A stretch of DNA of 64,000 bases, taken from positions 4,186,551 to 4,250,550 of the forward strand of contig NZ_CP110854.1 of assembly GCF_027594745.1 (NCBI RefSeq). Reading direction: 5' to 3'. Of this stretch, positions 44,501-53,336 are shown piece by piece. Position 1 is the stretch's first letter. Each line of letters begins with the position of its first letter. A program made the position numbers and the translations under genes. Origin of the DNA: Saprospira grandis. Lineage in GTDB: Bacteria; Bacteroidota; Bacteroidia; Chitinophagales; Saprospiraceae. The notes under the pieces were generated by a model. That model was given only the letters and a program-made list of their open reading frames with translations. It searched no databases and had not been told where the DNA came from.

Positions 44501-44790
44501 AAGCCTATTATAAAAACTTGGCCGAGGGGCAGGCCAAATCCAAGGCCCTACAGGCGGCCAAACTTCAGTACTTATCTAATGCCGAAGGAGTGGCTCAGCA
44601 TCCTGCTTTTTGGGCCGCATTTATCCAGTTGGGGGCCGATCATCCTATAAAACTATCGGCTGATTTCTGGTCCTCCAAACTGATGTTGTTGGCTACTGTT
44701 TTTGCCAGCGGCTTGTCCATTCTCATTTTGCTTTACATCATTTTGCGCTGGAAGAAAAAGGACCAAAAGGCGGGTTTATATCAGAAGTAA
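41533..44790 (+). CDS. Membrane-anchored TPR-CHAT protein (caspase-like peptidase fold)
   Basis: A 1085-residue protein. The signal peptide covers residues 1-18 (ending LFAQ), and about ten tetratricopeptide repeats span 20-480, such as YAATLGNLGALYIELDRLHD and YATSLNNIGAVYMRLGEFEK. A helical linker is followed by a CHAT domain (about 690-1030). The caspase-like dyad is complete: H898 in VIHLAMHGLL and C945 in LSACETGLG, followed by VPALLVSLWQVND. A C-terminal transmembrane helix (about 1050-1072) ends in WKKKDQK, so the enzyme should face the periplasm. The TPRs probably recruit the target. The start at 41533 follows a good promoter. Confidence 0.92.
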   Translation: MKFLFALIFFFPLCLFAQISEQSFEEMADKGEYEAMVQLAQEQLKMSHISPRDKARLQFFLAWGLDEGPGDDSLALAQYLAAENWQKNAPQALKEYAETLGLLGFFYSQKRSDFEQALLRFEALEQAYNRLGEADSLKVDNEINLAYSLRMLEKIEEAEQRYKNLAQRLLKQPKAARKDLLRVYKELANLALEQDKVDQALQLFQQALQAAKENFGPESKAYASQLNSLATYYYRLSFYEEAEPLLLEALKIYKTQNIQDKKYAATLGNLGALYIELDRLHDALPLMQEAADIEKALLGEDNLDYATSLNNIGAVYMRLGEFEKSLAAVKQSVAIIKKAKGSSHGSYVNNLSNLAYVYTVAEKYELADAAYREVLAWVRQHRSEKSLIYARILYDYAILWEKKGDMDKAIALNREILSIQQAVLGPDNPKLLRSKNSLAIYLFANEQDEEALDYIDQVVRHCTNKNVGLAAEEQWQQQVLEHAPVQNTDLLKSLGLYYDYLQRKQPQDYKNRLEQIEQTAISLLENERKNMSAEADKLRSLRAQQRWVLLASKQAMQEKNYLRAFSFSDFNKTVLLRQHLAQKAGRSLSKLPKEWQEKQAKLIDDWKELRIAAQKTPEKSEKDSLLRAANTAKLKIDELRLELAQKYPQLAQLEEIKPLDIQALQKKLRANEALINYMVTPEKIYAFLLPKEGELIAKELPIQLEDLNKSINDFRKSLSDYPFIQSDSLKARTLYLQEGQLLYQQLLAPILGEKKQFDQLLIIPDAALAHIPFEALLRAAPQANSSYAELPYLVKDYAIYYNYSLALWQENKQQQPKNNGQFLGFAASYEGQAGPTSALRSMQEQRLRSHLSPLPAARQEIDFLAQEFSGQFFYDSLANEANFKRLAPNFSVIHLAMHGLLRPRQPLLSALAFSENNDSVENNFLEAHEIAKLELNSDLLVLSACETGLGKFEQGNGVASLARSFMYAKVPALLVSLWQVNDVSTAYLMQAYYKNLAEGQAKSKALQAAKLQYLSNAEGVAQHPAFWAAFIQLGADHPIKLSADFWSSKLMLLATVFASGLSILILLYIILRWKKKDQKAGLYQK

Positions 44791-44801
44791 GGGGATTTTT
44801 T

Positions 44802-44932
44802 GGGGCTGCCCCTCGCCTATCGGCTCGGGTCGCTATGCTGCGCGGCTCGCAGGTCTGCTCGGCCCTGCGGGCTGCGCTTTGCTTGCCCTGGGTCTGGCCT
44901 TCGGCCACCGCTGCGCAGCGCTCATCCGCTCC
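44802..44932 (-). repeat. GC-rich three-hairpin element, copy 16
   Basis: Read on the minus strand, the left hairpin is GGCC-gaa-GGCC and the middle one is GGGC...GCCC with an inner GC-aaa-GC. The G-run end stands 11 bp after the TPR-CHAT stop. Confidence 0.88.
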
Positions 44933-44991
44933 ACTTTATTCCTTGCTTTCGGCTTTTGGCTTCGGCCCTTTATCTATAAATTCTTTGCTTT

Positions 44992-45924
44992 ATGAAAAAA
45001 CCATTTGCCCTACTTATAGCGGGACTTCTTTTTGGAGCCTGCCAAGATACGCCCAAAGTTGAGGCTTTGCAGCAAGAAGCGGCCCAAGAGAAAGGCCAGC
45101 AAAGGGCGGTTGCTGTAGTGAATCAAGCGCCAACTAAAAAAGACAGCATGCAATTTCCTTGGTTGGAGCAAGCTATTTTTGCCGAGCGCATAGAAGATGC
45201 TATGGCTCCGCCAGCGGGCTATCATTGGCAGGCGGCCAAGGCGGGCAGTTTTGGAGCTTGGTTGGCCAGGCTTCCCTTATATCCTGAGGGCCATAAGGTC
45301 CATTTATATAATGGGGCCGAAAAGCCCTATCAGGCGGGGGCGGCCAGAGTCATCCAAATAGATGTGGGCCAATCGGATTTGCAACAATGCGCCGATGCCA
45401 TCATGCGGCTCTATGCCGAATATGCCTATGCCCAAAAAGACTATGAGCGCATTTTCTTCAACTTCACTTCTGGAGACCGGGTTGGTTTTTCGGATTGGGC
45501 CAAGGGCAAAAAGCCGATAGTCAAAGGCAATCGGGTTTATTTTTCGGCGGCCAAAGGGGCGGCAGATTATAGTTATGCTAACTTTCGGAGCTATTTGAAG
45601 CGGATATTTATGTTTGCGGGCACGGCTTCTTTGGCCGCCGAGCTGCCCAAAAAGCCCTTGGCCCAATTGGAGGCTGGCGATTTATTTTTGCAGGGGGGAT
45701 TTCCGGGGCATGCCGTTTTGGTGATGGGCGTAGCGCAAAACAAAGCAGGCAAAAAGCAATTTTTATTGGCCCAAAGCTATATGCCGGCTCAAGAAATTCA
45801 TTTGTTGCGCAACTTGCAAGCTGGGGGAAGTCCATGGTTTTCTTTGGCGGAAGATGAAATTTTGTACACCCCAGAATGGAACTTCCCAGTTGGGAGTTTG
45901 CATAGCTTTTCGGGTAGAAAATAG
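44992..45924 (+). CDS. DUF4846-type lipoprotein (310 aa)
   Basis: Lipobox FGAC (Cys17) is followed by a spacer and a DUF4846-like domain. Typical blocks are AGSFGAWLARLPLYPEGHKV, VHLYNGAEKPYQ and IQIDVGQSDLQQCADAIMRL. The family occurs across Bacteroidota with no experimentally known role; it has a cysteine in the DLQQCADA helix and a GHAVLVMGV strand with a histidine, a pattern that could be catalytic. It lies 201 bp after the TPR-CHAT gene on the same strand with a repeat between. Confidence 0.85.
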   Translation: MKKPFALLIAGLLFGACQDTPKVEALQQEAAQEKGQQRAVAVVNQAPTKKDSMQFPWLEQAIFAERIEDAMAPPAGYHWQAAKAGSFGAWLARLPLYPEGHKVHLYNGAEKPYQAGAARVIQIDVGQSDLQQCADAIMRLYAEYAYAQKDYERIFFNFTSGDRVGFSDWAKGKKPIVKGNRVYFSAAKGAADYSYANFRSYLKRIFMFAGTASLAAELPKKPLAQLEAGDLFLQGGFPGHAVLVMGVAQNKAGKKQFLLAQSYMPAQEIHLLRNLQAGGSPWFSLAEDEILYTPEWNFPVGSLHSFSGRK

Positions 45925-45931
45925 GGCCAAA

Positions 45932-46191
45932 ATGGCCTAGCGATGTGCAGGGGTGGCCGCAGGCCAGACCGAGCCGCTGAAAGCGGCGAAGGGCCGAGCA
46001 GACCTGCGAGCCCCGAAACGTAGCGCCCGCCGAAGGCGGGAGGCCCCTAAAACAGCAGCGAGCCCTGACAACCAGCCTCGAAGAGGCGCCAGTTCGATGA
46101 CCAACGGGAATAAACGACAACAAGGTCTTTAGGCCGTCTTCGACGACCGAAGGGAGTAACCGCCGCAAGGCGAAGCCGCAGCGGAGGCCCC
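45932..46191 (+). repeat. GC-rich three-hairpin element, copy 17 (long form)
   Basis: The hairpins are GGCC-gca-GGCC, GCCGCT-gaa-AGCGGC and CCCGCC-gaa-GGCGGG. Two TTCGA(T/C)GACC...GGGA(A/G)TAA cassettes come before the CCCC end. Confidence 0.87.
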
Positions 46192-46215
46192 AAAACAGCG
46201 GAACGAATTTCAGTA

Positions 46216-46253
46216 TAAAAAAACTGCTCTTCCCCAAGATGGAGAAGAGCAGT
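46216..46253 (-). terminator. Minus-strand terminator of the CUB-repeat gene
   Basis: CTGCTCTTC and GAAGAGCAG pair around a 11-base loop. The A-run at 46217-46222 is the U-run of the minus-strand RNA. Confidence 0.85.
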
Positions 46254-46276
46254 TGTCATTTAAATTCTAATTGTTA

Positions 46277-49200
46277 CTAGTCAATTTGAATTTTGTCGGT
46301 ATAGCTACGGGCAGACTCGAGGTGCTGGGCACGGATCAAGTAATTGCCTGCGGGTAGATTTTCGGGTAGATTGATTTGCAATTGATTTTGTCCGGTTTGG
46401 ATTTGGACCAATTGGCTAAGAATCTTTTTACCGAGCAGATCAAAGAGTTGGATTTCCACGGTTTCCTGCATGCTGCCCTCCACTTGGTAGAAGAGTTCAG
46501 ATTGGGTAGGATTGGGGAAGAAACTAGCTGCTAGTTGATCGGGGCGGGCGAAATTGAGGGCAAGGACCTCAGAAAGTTCGCTTTCGCCATTAGCGAGGAA
46601 GCTTCTTACTCTATAGTAATTCATTCCCGTTAGGGGAGCGACATCATCGGCGGTATAATCTAGTTCGCTAGCAGAAGGGCCTTGAGCGGCGACCTCTAGC
46701 ATATCACTAAAGTTGATTCCATCGGCAGAGCGTTCTACCACATAATGCGTCACTTCTGCTTCTTGGGCTACGCCCCAATAAATGCGGTGAATTTGGCCAA
46801 CTGCAGCTGCGCGGAGATAGCTCCAGTCGGTATTGAGTAGGGGGTCTGGAATTAGGATAATTGCGCCAGATCCACCAGAGAAACCGGGAATACCGCTCCA
46901 TTCTGAGTAATTCACGCCATTAGTGGTAGCTCCAACAGTGGCGCTATAGTGGACATCATCATAGAGAGGGGCCAGATAATTGCTGCCTGAATTTTTGAAC
47001 CAGTAGAAGCCATTGGGCGTAGCATACTTGTAAGTATAAGCACAAGCGGGATAGCTAGCGATCCAGTTTGCGGCAGCCGTTTCGATAGCGGCTTTTTCTG
47101 CGGGTTCATAGTAGAAGCGCACTTCATATCCGCCGATGGGTGCACCTCCACCAAAGTCGAGGTTCCAGCTACGTTCCATTTCGAAGCGTTCTTCTCCGGG
47201 GTCGCCAGCGGTAGCACAATCAACTGCGGTAGCTGGGCCTTGAGTTTGTTGGTAGTAAGCGCCATTATCATAAATAGTAGCGATAGGATAGCCAGCGGGG
47301 GCGCCGCTGAGGTCTCCACGTACAGAGAAAATAATCTCATTTCCGTTATAGAAATGGTGCCAGCCCATATTATCGGTACAATAAGTATTGGTAGAAGTAC
47401 CATTGAGGGCATAGATATAATCCTTGGCCAAAATGGGTTGGCTATCATCTGCGGTACTGTTACAGCTTCCTTCTCTGCGCACATAAACAGTAGATCCTCC
47501 AGAGGGGATCGTGTAATTGATTGAGCTACCGATACCGAGGAGTGTTCCCGTACCGTTGGGGCCAGAATACCAATAAATATCGGAGGCTGTACCTGCGGTT
47601 CCGCCGGCGGCAGAAAGGACAACATCTGTATTTGGGCAGTAGGTCCCTGCGATGGGGGCCATAGTAGGCGTAGTAGAATTATAAGTTACATTTACTGTTT
47701 CTGCGGCCGTAGTCGTACAGCCATTAGCATCAGTTACTGTCACATTATAAGTTGTGGTATTGAGCGGAGAAACGGTTTGGTTTGCGCCAGTGGGCAAGCC
47801 ATTATCCCAGTTATAGGTAGTTCCACCAGTAGCCGTAAGGGTAGTATTATCTCCATCGCAGATATCGGTTGTTCCGCTAATGGCGCCAGTGGGTAGTGCA
47901 TTAACCAATACACATTCGTCAATAGTATAGCTACAGCCAAAGTTATCGACCACCTCATAAGTATAGCACTGATTTCCTGCTGTGGCAGGAGTAACATCAG
48001 CGGTTGTGATAGAGGTTGAGCTTAGGTCGGCAGCTGCCTGCCAGCCTTGGCTAGCGATAGTGGGTGTAAAGCTACCTACAGTTTGTACAGCAGCGCCAAA
48101 GCTCATTTGCCAGCTAAAGATATAGCCATCATCAGAACCGAGATTATCTGTAATTTCTAGTGTCCAATCTCCATTTACGGGGCAGCCAACCAGGTCGGCA
48201 AAGCTACCAGAGGGGAGATAATCGCCGGCAGCGATTGTATTTCTATTTTCGGTAGGTGCTGTAACTGTGGGACCATTAACTAATAAATCTGTAGCTGTAT
48301 TAGTAAAGCAATAGTCATAACCAGTACCTGGTCCACCAGTAGTATTATCGATAGGGTCTCCTAAGAAGGTTCCGCCACCACCGGGATAAGTATGCAAGTC
48401 AGTTGTTTGTCCGTTGGGGCAGCGAATTGTCATTTGGAGGTCACCAAGATAAGAGTGTTCCATATTTAGGCAGATACTTTGAATATCTGCAGCGGAGCTA
48501 ATTGTGGTAGCTGCGGGATAGCAATCTACGGTTGTAGAAGTAGAGTAAGAAACCCCTGAGCCATCTGGTAAAAAGGTAGTTCCACTAACAGGAGGTGCAC
48601 AATTAAATACAAAAGTATTCATTGCTACAGTAGCATCTAGGGCAGAGCTTTCGCCCAAACAGAGGGGCTCTGGCGTGGCGGTAGTGGCCAATGTAGGAGT
48701 AGTAGATACTTCAATCACTTGATCGAGTACATTATCATTCATACAGCCGTCTACATCTGTAATATCTAGATTGAGTTCATAGCTACCTTCCGTTGTATAA
48801 GTATAAGAGGCTGAGGTTCCAGAGGCGGTTCCACCACCACCAAAAGTCCAATCATAAGTAGCGCCTGCTCCAGAAGTAGAGAAAGTTCCGCTACCTACTA
48901 CAGAAAGCGTTTGGCCTTGACAAAGGCGGATAATACCATCGGCATCGGCAGCAGGAGAAGTAGAGACAAGGACCGAATTGATCGTTTGGCAGCTACTTAC
49001 ACAGGTTACAGTAGCCTCCCAACCGGCTAGGGTTCCTGAACCATCAGAGGTAAAACGGAAGGTTAGACAGCCAGAAGTATTTGAAGGCGTGGCTGATACC
49101 AAGCCAGGGCCTAGCACATCGGTATAGGTACCTAGAGAAGGGGCGGCAGTAGAGTTACCATCAAAAATTTCTAAGAAATCAAAGCCATCTTCTAGGGCAA

Positions 49201-50872
49201 AGGCGGTAAAATCTGCCTGTACTTTTGAGCCAGCGGTAGCTGGGCAGATGGTATATTCTAAGGTTTGGCTATTGCTATAGTTCCCAGTTAATCCGCCATC
49301 ATCGGTAAAGGTGGCCGAACAAGTGGTTGTTCCGCCATTAGTCATTACAATACCTCCTGCCAAATCGGGAACACAGTTAATAGTGGCTTCAAAGCCGGGA
49401 TTAGTTACCGAGCCATCTGAACTAAACACAAGCGTCAAACAGCCAGTAGTAGAAAGTATTGTACCGGGGCTTGTGGTTCCTGCATAAGTCCCGATTAGGG
49501 TTCCTGCAGTGCTATTTCCATCATAGATCGTCAAATCATCGCAGCAGCTTTCTGTAGAGAAAGAAGTGAATACCAGCTCTAGTTCATCGGTACTACCTGA
49601 ACAAATAGTATAAGTCACTGACTCACTATTTCCATAATTGCCAGTTCCACCTGGATCGAGCAAAGTACCCGAACAAGCCGTAATGCTTCCGCCGTCTGTC
49701 ATGGTATAGCTCGTTCCGCCGCCGCCACCAGAAGGTATACAACTAATTGCAGCCTCAAAACCGGGATCGGTTACGGAGCCATCAGAATCAAACACCAAGG
49801 TTAGGCAACCTGTAGTGGAGGTAATTGTGCCTGGGTTTGTGGTGCCTGCATAAGTACCGATTAGGGTTCCAGAAGTGCTATTTCCATCATAAATCGTCAA
49901 ATCATCGCAGCAGCTTTCTGTAGAGAAAGAGCTAAACACCAATTGAACTTGATCGGCACTACCCGAGCAAATAGTGTAGGTTACTAGCTCATTATTGCCG
50001 TAGTCGCCAGTTCCACCTGGATCGAGCAAAGTACCCGAACAAGCCGTAATGCTTCCGCCGTCTGTCATGGTATAGCTCGTTCCGCCGCCGCCACCAGAAG
50101 GTATACAACTAATTGCGGCCTGAAAGCCTGAGCTAGTTACAGAGCCATCAGAATCAAACACCAAGGTTAGGCAACCTGTAGTAGAGGTAATTGTGCCCGG
50201 GTTTGTGGTGCCTGCATAAGTACCGATTAGGGTTCCAGAAGTGCTATTTCCATCATAGATCGTCAAATCATCGCAGCAGCTTTCTGTAGAGAAAGAGCTG
50301 AATACCAATTGAACTTGATCAGCACTACCCGAGCAAATAGTGTAGGTCACTAGCTCATTATTGCCATAATTGCCAGTTCCACCTGGATCGAGCAAAGTAC
50401 CCGAACAAGCCGTAATACTTCCATTCGTCATGGTATAGCTCGTTCCGCCGCCGCCGCCAGAAGGCACACAGCTAATAGTGGCCTCAAAACCAGGATCAGT
50501 TACAGAGCCATCAGAATCAAATACCAAGGTCAAACAACCTGTAGTAGAGGTAATTGTGCCTGGGTTTGTAGTCCCTGCATAAGTACCAATTAGGGTTCCA
50601 GAAGTGCTATTTCCATCATAGATCGTCAAATCATCGCAGCAGCTTTCTGTAGAGAACGAACTGAACACCAGTTGAACTTGATCAGCACTACCTGAGCAAA
50701 TCGTGTAAGTCACTAGCTCATTATTGCCGTAGTCGCCAGTTCCACCTGGATCGAGCAAAGTACCCGAACAAGCCGTAATGCTTCCGTTCGTCATGGTATA
50801 GGTCTGTGCATGACTATAAAAAGAGAGGCCCGAAAAAAAGGCAGTCAATAAAAAGAGATAAAAATGTTTCAT
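46277..50872 (-). CDS. Giant secreted CUB-repeat protein with P-domain, PKD and T9SS tail (1531 aa)
   Basis: A surface or secreted protein exported by Sec and T9SS. The signal peptide (ending SHAQ, about residue 23) is followed by four nearly identical CUB-like units of 121-122 residues (YTMTNGSITACSGTLLDPGG, then DDLTIYDGNSTSGTLIGTYAG) joined by SGGGGGTS linkers, plus a fifth degenerate unit. Next come a PKD-like domain (YDWTFGGGGTAS), a proprotein-convertase P-like region (SICLNMEHSYLGDLQMTIRC, then GDWTLEITDN) and Ig-like repeats. The type A sorting domain is at the C-terminus (ASFFPNPTQSELFYQVEGS, then PAGNYLIRAQHLESARSYTD). The ATG at 50872 starts the signal peptide. It probably forms an operon with the gene upstream at 51299. 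Confidence 0.9.
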   Translation of the reverse strand: MKHFYLFLLTAFFSGLSFYSHAQTYTMTNGSITACSGTLLDPGGTGDYGNNELVTYTICSGSADQVQLVFSSFSTESCCDDLTIYDGNSTSGTLIGTYAGTTNPGTITSTTGCLTLVFDSDGSVTDPGFEATISCVPSGGGGGTSYTMTNGSITACSGTLLDPGGTGNYGNNELVTYTICSGSADQVQLVFSSFSTESCCDDLTIYDGNSTSGTLIGTYAGTTNPGTITSTTGCLTLVFDSDGSVTSSGFQAAISCIPSGGGGGTSYTMTDGGSITACSGTLLDPGGTGDYGNNELVTYTICSGSADQVQLVFSSFSTESCCDDLTIYDGNSTSGTLIGTYAGTTNPGTITSTTGCLTLVFDSDGSVTDPGFEAAISCIPSGGGGGTSYTMTDGGSITACSGTLLDPGGTGNYGNSESVTYTICSGSTDELELVFTSFSTESCCDDLTIYDGNSTAGTLIGTYAGTTSPGTILSTTGCLTLVFSSDGSVTNPGFEATINCVPDLAGGIVMTNGGTTTCSATFTDDGGLTGNYSNSQTLEYTICPATAGSKVQADFTAFALEDGFDFLEIFDGNSTAAPSLGTYTDVLGPGLVSATPSNTSGCLTFRFTSDGSGTLAGWEATVTCVSSCQTINSVLVSTSPAADADGIIRLCQGQTLSVVGSGTFSTSGAGATYDWTFGGGGTASGTSASYTYTTEGSYELNLDITDVDGCMNDNVLDQVIEVSTTPTLATTATPEPLCLGESSALDATVAMNTFVFNCAPPVSGTTFLPDGSGVSYSTSTTVDCYPAATTISSAADIQSICLNMEHSYLGDLQMTIRCPNGQTTDLHTYPGGGGTFLGDPIDNTTGGPGTGYDYCFTNTATDLLVNGPTVTAPTENRNTIAAGDYLPSGSFADLVGCPVNGDWTLEITDNLGSDDGYIFSWQMSFGAAVQTVGSFTPTIASQGWQAAADLSSTSITTADVTPATAGNQCYTYEVVDNFGCSYTIDECVLVNALPTGAISGTTDICDGDNTTLTATGGTTYNWDNGLPTGANQTVSPLNTTTYNVTVTDANGCTTTAAETVNVTYNSTTPTMAPIAGTYCPNTDVVLSAAGGTAGTASDIYWYSGPNGTGTLLGIGSSINYTIPSGGSTVYVRREGSCNSTADDSQPILAKDYIYALNGTSTNTYCTDNMGWHHFYNGNEIIFSVRGDLSGAPAGYPIATIYDNGAYYQQTQGPATAVDCATAGDPGEERFEMERSWNLDFGGGAPIGGYEVRFYYEPAEKAAIETAAANWIASYPACAYTYKYATPNGFYWFKNSGSNYLAPLYDDVHYSATVGATTNGVNYSEWSGIPGFSGGSGAIILIPDPLLNTDWSYLRAAAVGQIHRIYWGVAQEAEVTHYVVERSADGINFSDMLEVAAQGPSASELDYTADDVAPLTGMNYYRVRSFLANGESELSEVLALNFARPDQLAASFFPNPTQSELFYQVEGSMQETVEIQLFDLLGKKILSQLVQIQTGQNQLQINLPENLPAGNYLIRAQHLESARSYTDKIQID
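49390..50820 (-). repeat. Intragenic tandem repeat, four units of 363-366 bp
   Basis: The anchor word GTACCCGAACAAGCCG occurs at 49665, 50031 and 50397 and (one base shifted) at 50760, giving periods of 366, 366 and 363 bp. The units are nearly identical at the DNA level, so unit number may vary by recombination. Confidence 0.92.
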
Positions 50873-50900
50873 ATCCAATAAGGGTTAGGTAAAAAATGGA

Positions 50901-51299
50901 TTACTCTACGGGGAGAATGACAATTAAATAAGGCTCATTATCAAAACGATAGACCTTTTTTGTTTTGGGAAACAGCTCAATTCCGTATTTTAAAGGATTA
51001 AAAGTGAGCTGGTTAAATTCTCGGTCTCTACTCAGGCTGCGATTATTCTTATTGCGTAAAGACAGCTCTGATAGTTTTGGAAATTTTTCATCAGCCTCAA
51101 TCGGATGATGCAGATACTCTACCCGATGTTGCAAGAGGTCTTGCAGCTTGGCATAAATGCCCGGATTTTGCTGTTGGTAGTTGGCCCCATAAACCGCTGC
51201 AATCTTGTCCGAGGGTTCTGTGGGTTGTAGAGTGGTTTGTGCGCTTAGGCTAAAAGAACCAGCAAATACACATAAAATTAACGTAAGGGTAAATCTCAT
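50901..51299 (-). CDS. Small secreted protein upstream of the CUB-repeat gene (132 aa)
   Basis: The signal peptide ends LSAQ (about residue 20). The mature part is polar and ends PYLIVILPVE. No family is recognised. The CUB-repeat gene begins 28 bp after its stop on the same strand, so they are likely co-transcribed and may work together at the cell surface. The 285-bp gap 51300-51584 upstream holds only AT-rich sequence with no clear promoter. Confidence 0.75.
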   Translation of the reverse strand: MRFTLTLILCVFAGSFSLSAQTTLQPTEPSDKIAAVYGANYQQQNPGIYAKLQDLLQHRVEYLHHPIEADEKFPKLSELSLRNKNNRSLSRDREFNQLTFNPLKYGIELFPKTKKVYRFDNEPYLIVILPVE

Positions 51300-51584
51300 A
51301 TCTTGGGATTTTGTGAAGTGAAGTAATTCTGAAATTTTATTGCTTTAGTTTAAAATTAGTGAATTTTTGTTGTAACCAAAGGAAGAATTGGGACTTATAA
51401 TATGTTAAACGTCTTTTTAAGCTAATTTATCCCCCTCAGCCCCTCTTTTTTTTCATTTTTTTGCAAATCAGGCTTCTACGCATATAAAAAGGGCCCTTTA
51501 TCCGAAGAGAAAAGACCCAGAATCAACAACTGCTTGACAGAAATAAAAAACTAGAATAGTCTATTGCTAATTAAACTACAATAG

Positions 51585-52250
51585 CTATAGCAATTTTTTT
51601 GCTAAATAAAAGTCAATTTTTTCGCAAGAATCATCAGCCAAACGAGCATCCATTTGCTCCAATGTTTTGGGCGGAGGAACAATGACCTTATCTCCTTTAC
51701 GCCAATCCAAAGGCATAGCTACTTTATGCTCATCAGATACTTGCAAGGCCTCTAGGGCACGCAAAATTTCATCCATATTACGGCCCACATTCAAGGGATA
51801 GTACATCACTAAACGCACTTTTTTGGCCGGATCAATAAAGAAGACCGCACGCACTGCAGCCGTATCACTTTCATTGGGCTGCAACATACCATATAGCTTA
51901 GATACTTTCATATCAATGTCGGCAATAATCGGAAAGTCCAAATAGACGCCCGTATTCTTACGTACATTGTTTACCCAAGCCAAATGCGCATGAATACTAT
52001 CAATACTCAAGCCCATCAATTCGGTGTTTAGGGCCTCAAACTCGGCCTTACGCAAAGCAAAACCACTCATTTCAGTGGTACATACTGGCGTAAAGTCTGC
52101 AGGATGCGAGAACAAGACGACCCATTTATCTTTTGCATAATCAGAAAAAGTAATAGTGCCTGTAGTCGTTACCGCAGTAAAATCAGGCGCCTGATCACCA
52201 ATTCGAGGCATGTTATATACCTCTACATTTTCTTCTTGTTGGTTGTCCAT
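51585..52250 (-). CDS. 1-Cys peroxiredoxin, Prx6 family
   Basis: A thiol peroxidase reducing H2O2 and organic peroxides in the cytoplasm. The peroxidatic motif is HPADFTPVC with C57, and the Prx6-type signature continues CTTEMSGFALRK. The C-terminal domain (FFIDPAKKVRLVMYYPLNVGRN, then DWRKGDKVIVPPPKT) is typical. A second cysteine, C209 in DDSCEKIDFY, lies near the C-terminus as in many prokaryotic Prx6 proteins. The N-terminal 13 residues precede the usual family start MPRIGDQAPDF. The cyclase gene ends 97 bp upstream. Confidence 0.94.
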   Translation of the reverse strand: MDNQQEENVEVYNMPRIGDQAPDFTAVTTTGTITFSDYAKDKWVVLFSHPADFTPVCTTEMSGFALRKAEFEALNTELMGLSIDSIHAHLAWVNNVRKNTGVYLDFPIIADIDMKVSKLYGMLQPNESDTAAVRAVFFIDPAKKVRLVMYYPLNVGRNMDEILRALEALQVSDEHKVAMPLDWRKGDKVIVPPPKTLEQMDARLADDSCEKIDFYLAKKLL

Positions 52251-52347
52251 AGTTATTTGAATTTAATTTAGCTAATTGCTATTATTTGATGTCGATAAAG
52301 ATATTACCATCCTTTTTCTCTTTCTGTGACTCTCTTAACAAAGCGGC

Positions 52348-53118
52348 TTATTCTTCCAAAAAGGCCAGTACTCTAGCTGGCGCCGCCGATGCTCCCACTA
52401 TCTTTAAGGGAAATACGGCGACCTCAAAGCCCGAATAAGGCAATGCGCCCAAATTAACCAGCTGCTCCATATGCCAATATTCCTTTTCTTGGCCCACTAA
52501 ATGCGCTTCCCAAAAAACAGTTGCATCATTGGCCGCTTTCGCCTGCCGAATCTGCTCGGGCAAGGGCGTATCCCAACCCCAAGCATCGATCCCCATCACT
52601 TTTACACCTCGATCAATTAAATAGGCCGTGGCCTTTGCACTCATGCCCGTCCCCCGCTTATGAAAATCAGGCTGCCCATTATAACGATCCGCTCCTGTCC
52701 GAATCAAGACGATCATTCCCGCTTCTACGGCCAAGTTTTCTCGCTCCAAAAAAGCAGTGATATCCTCCTCTGTAATGGGGTCAAAACCGGCCTTATGCGA
52801 CATATCGATCAGCAAGCCTGGCCCCATACAATCCTCCAAATCAATTTCATCTATGGTTTTGGCCCGCTGCCCCCCCGTAGTCGGCGAGTAGTGCCAGGGC
52901 GCATCGATATGCGTCACCGCATGCACCCCCATACTAATATAATCATCGGCCCAACCCTCAAAGTTTTTTGGAAATAATCGAAACGGTAAGCCCAATAATC
53001 GGATCAACCATCGCGCCCGCCGATGCGGCTTATGCTTAATTTTTACTCGCATAAACCAAGGGTCTCGCTTGTTTTCTCGTATCGCCTTAGATAAGTCTAC
53101 TATTTTTCGCTTTCTCAT
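52348..53118 (-). CDS. Cyclase / kynurenine formamidase-like metal hydrolase
   Basis: A cyclase-family (Cyclase_PF04199) hydrolase. The metal-binding motif H70-x-D72-x-P-x-H76 stands in GVHAVTHIDAPWH, and family blocks GMIVLIRTGAD and GVKVMGIDAWGWDTP follow. Members hydrolyse N-formylkynurenine, isatin or related amides; the substrate here is unknown. No other tryptophan-catabolism gene is visible nearby. The N-terminal 50 residues are unusually basic (RVKIKHKPHRRARWLIRL). It may share a transcript with the downstream peroxiredoxin, 97 bp away. Confidence 0.88.
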   Translation of the reverse strand: MRKRKIVDLSKAIRENKRDPWFMRVKIKHKPHRRARWLIRLLGLPFRLFPKNFEGWADDYISMGVHAVTHIDAPWHYSPTTGGQRAKTIDEIDLEDCMGPGLLIDMSHKAGFDPITEEDITAFLERENLAVEAGMIVLIRTGADRYNGQPDFHKRGTGMSAKATAYLIDRGVKVMGIDAWGWDTPLPEQIRQAKAANDATVFWEAHLVGQEKEYWHMEQLVNLGALPYSGFEVAVFPLKIVGASAAPARVLAFLEE

Positions 53119-53193
53119 TTTTTCCGCTTTTAATTACTCCCATAGTTAGAAAAAAAATCAAGCTTTTCTAAACCTTCTTCTTTTTTTCTTTTT

Positions 53194-53336
53194 GGGGCCT
53201 GCCGCCTGCGGCGGCCGGGCTGTGTCAGGGCTCGCAGGTCTGCTCGGCCCTTCGCAAAATTCGCTAGGCTCATTTTGCTCGGTCTGCGGCTTCGCCGCCC
53301 CCTTTTCCATCCCTAGGCCGACGGGCCTTCGGCCCT
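53194..53336 (-). repeat. GC-rich three-hairpin element, copy 18
   Basis: Read on the minus strand, the left hairpin is GCGGC-gaa-GCCGC and the middle one is GCAAAAT-gagcctagcga-ATTTTGC. GCCGCC-tgc-GGCGGC stands at the G-run end. It forms an inverted pair with copy 19. Confidence 0.9.

Noticed and set aside
41533..44790. CRISPR-associated TPR-CHAT protease (Craspase type)
   Set aside because: There is no type III-E effector or cas gene in the window, and the protein has a signal peptide and membrane anchor.
52348..53118. Link between the kynurenine formamidase-like cyclase and the MbnH kynurenine chemistry
   Set aside because: The genes are 18 kb apart, the cyclase substrate is unknown, and MbnH makes protein-bound kynurenine, so a functional link would be speculation.
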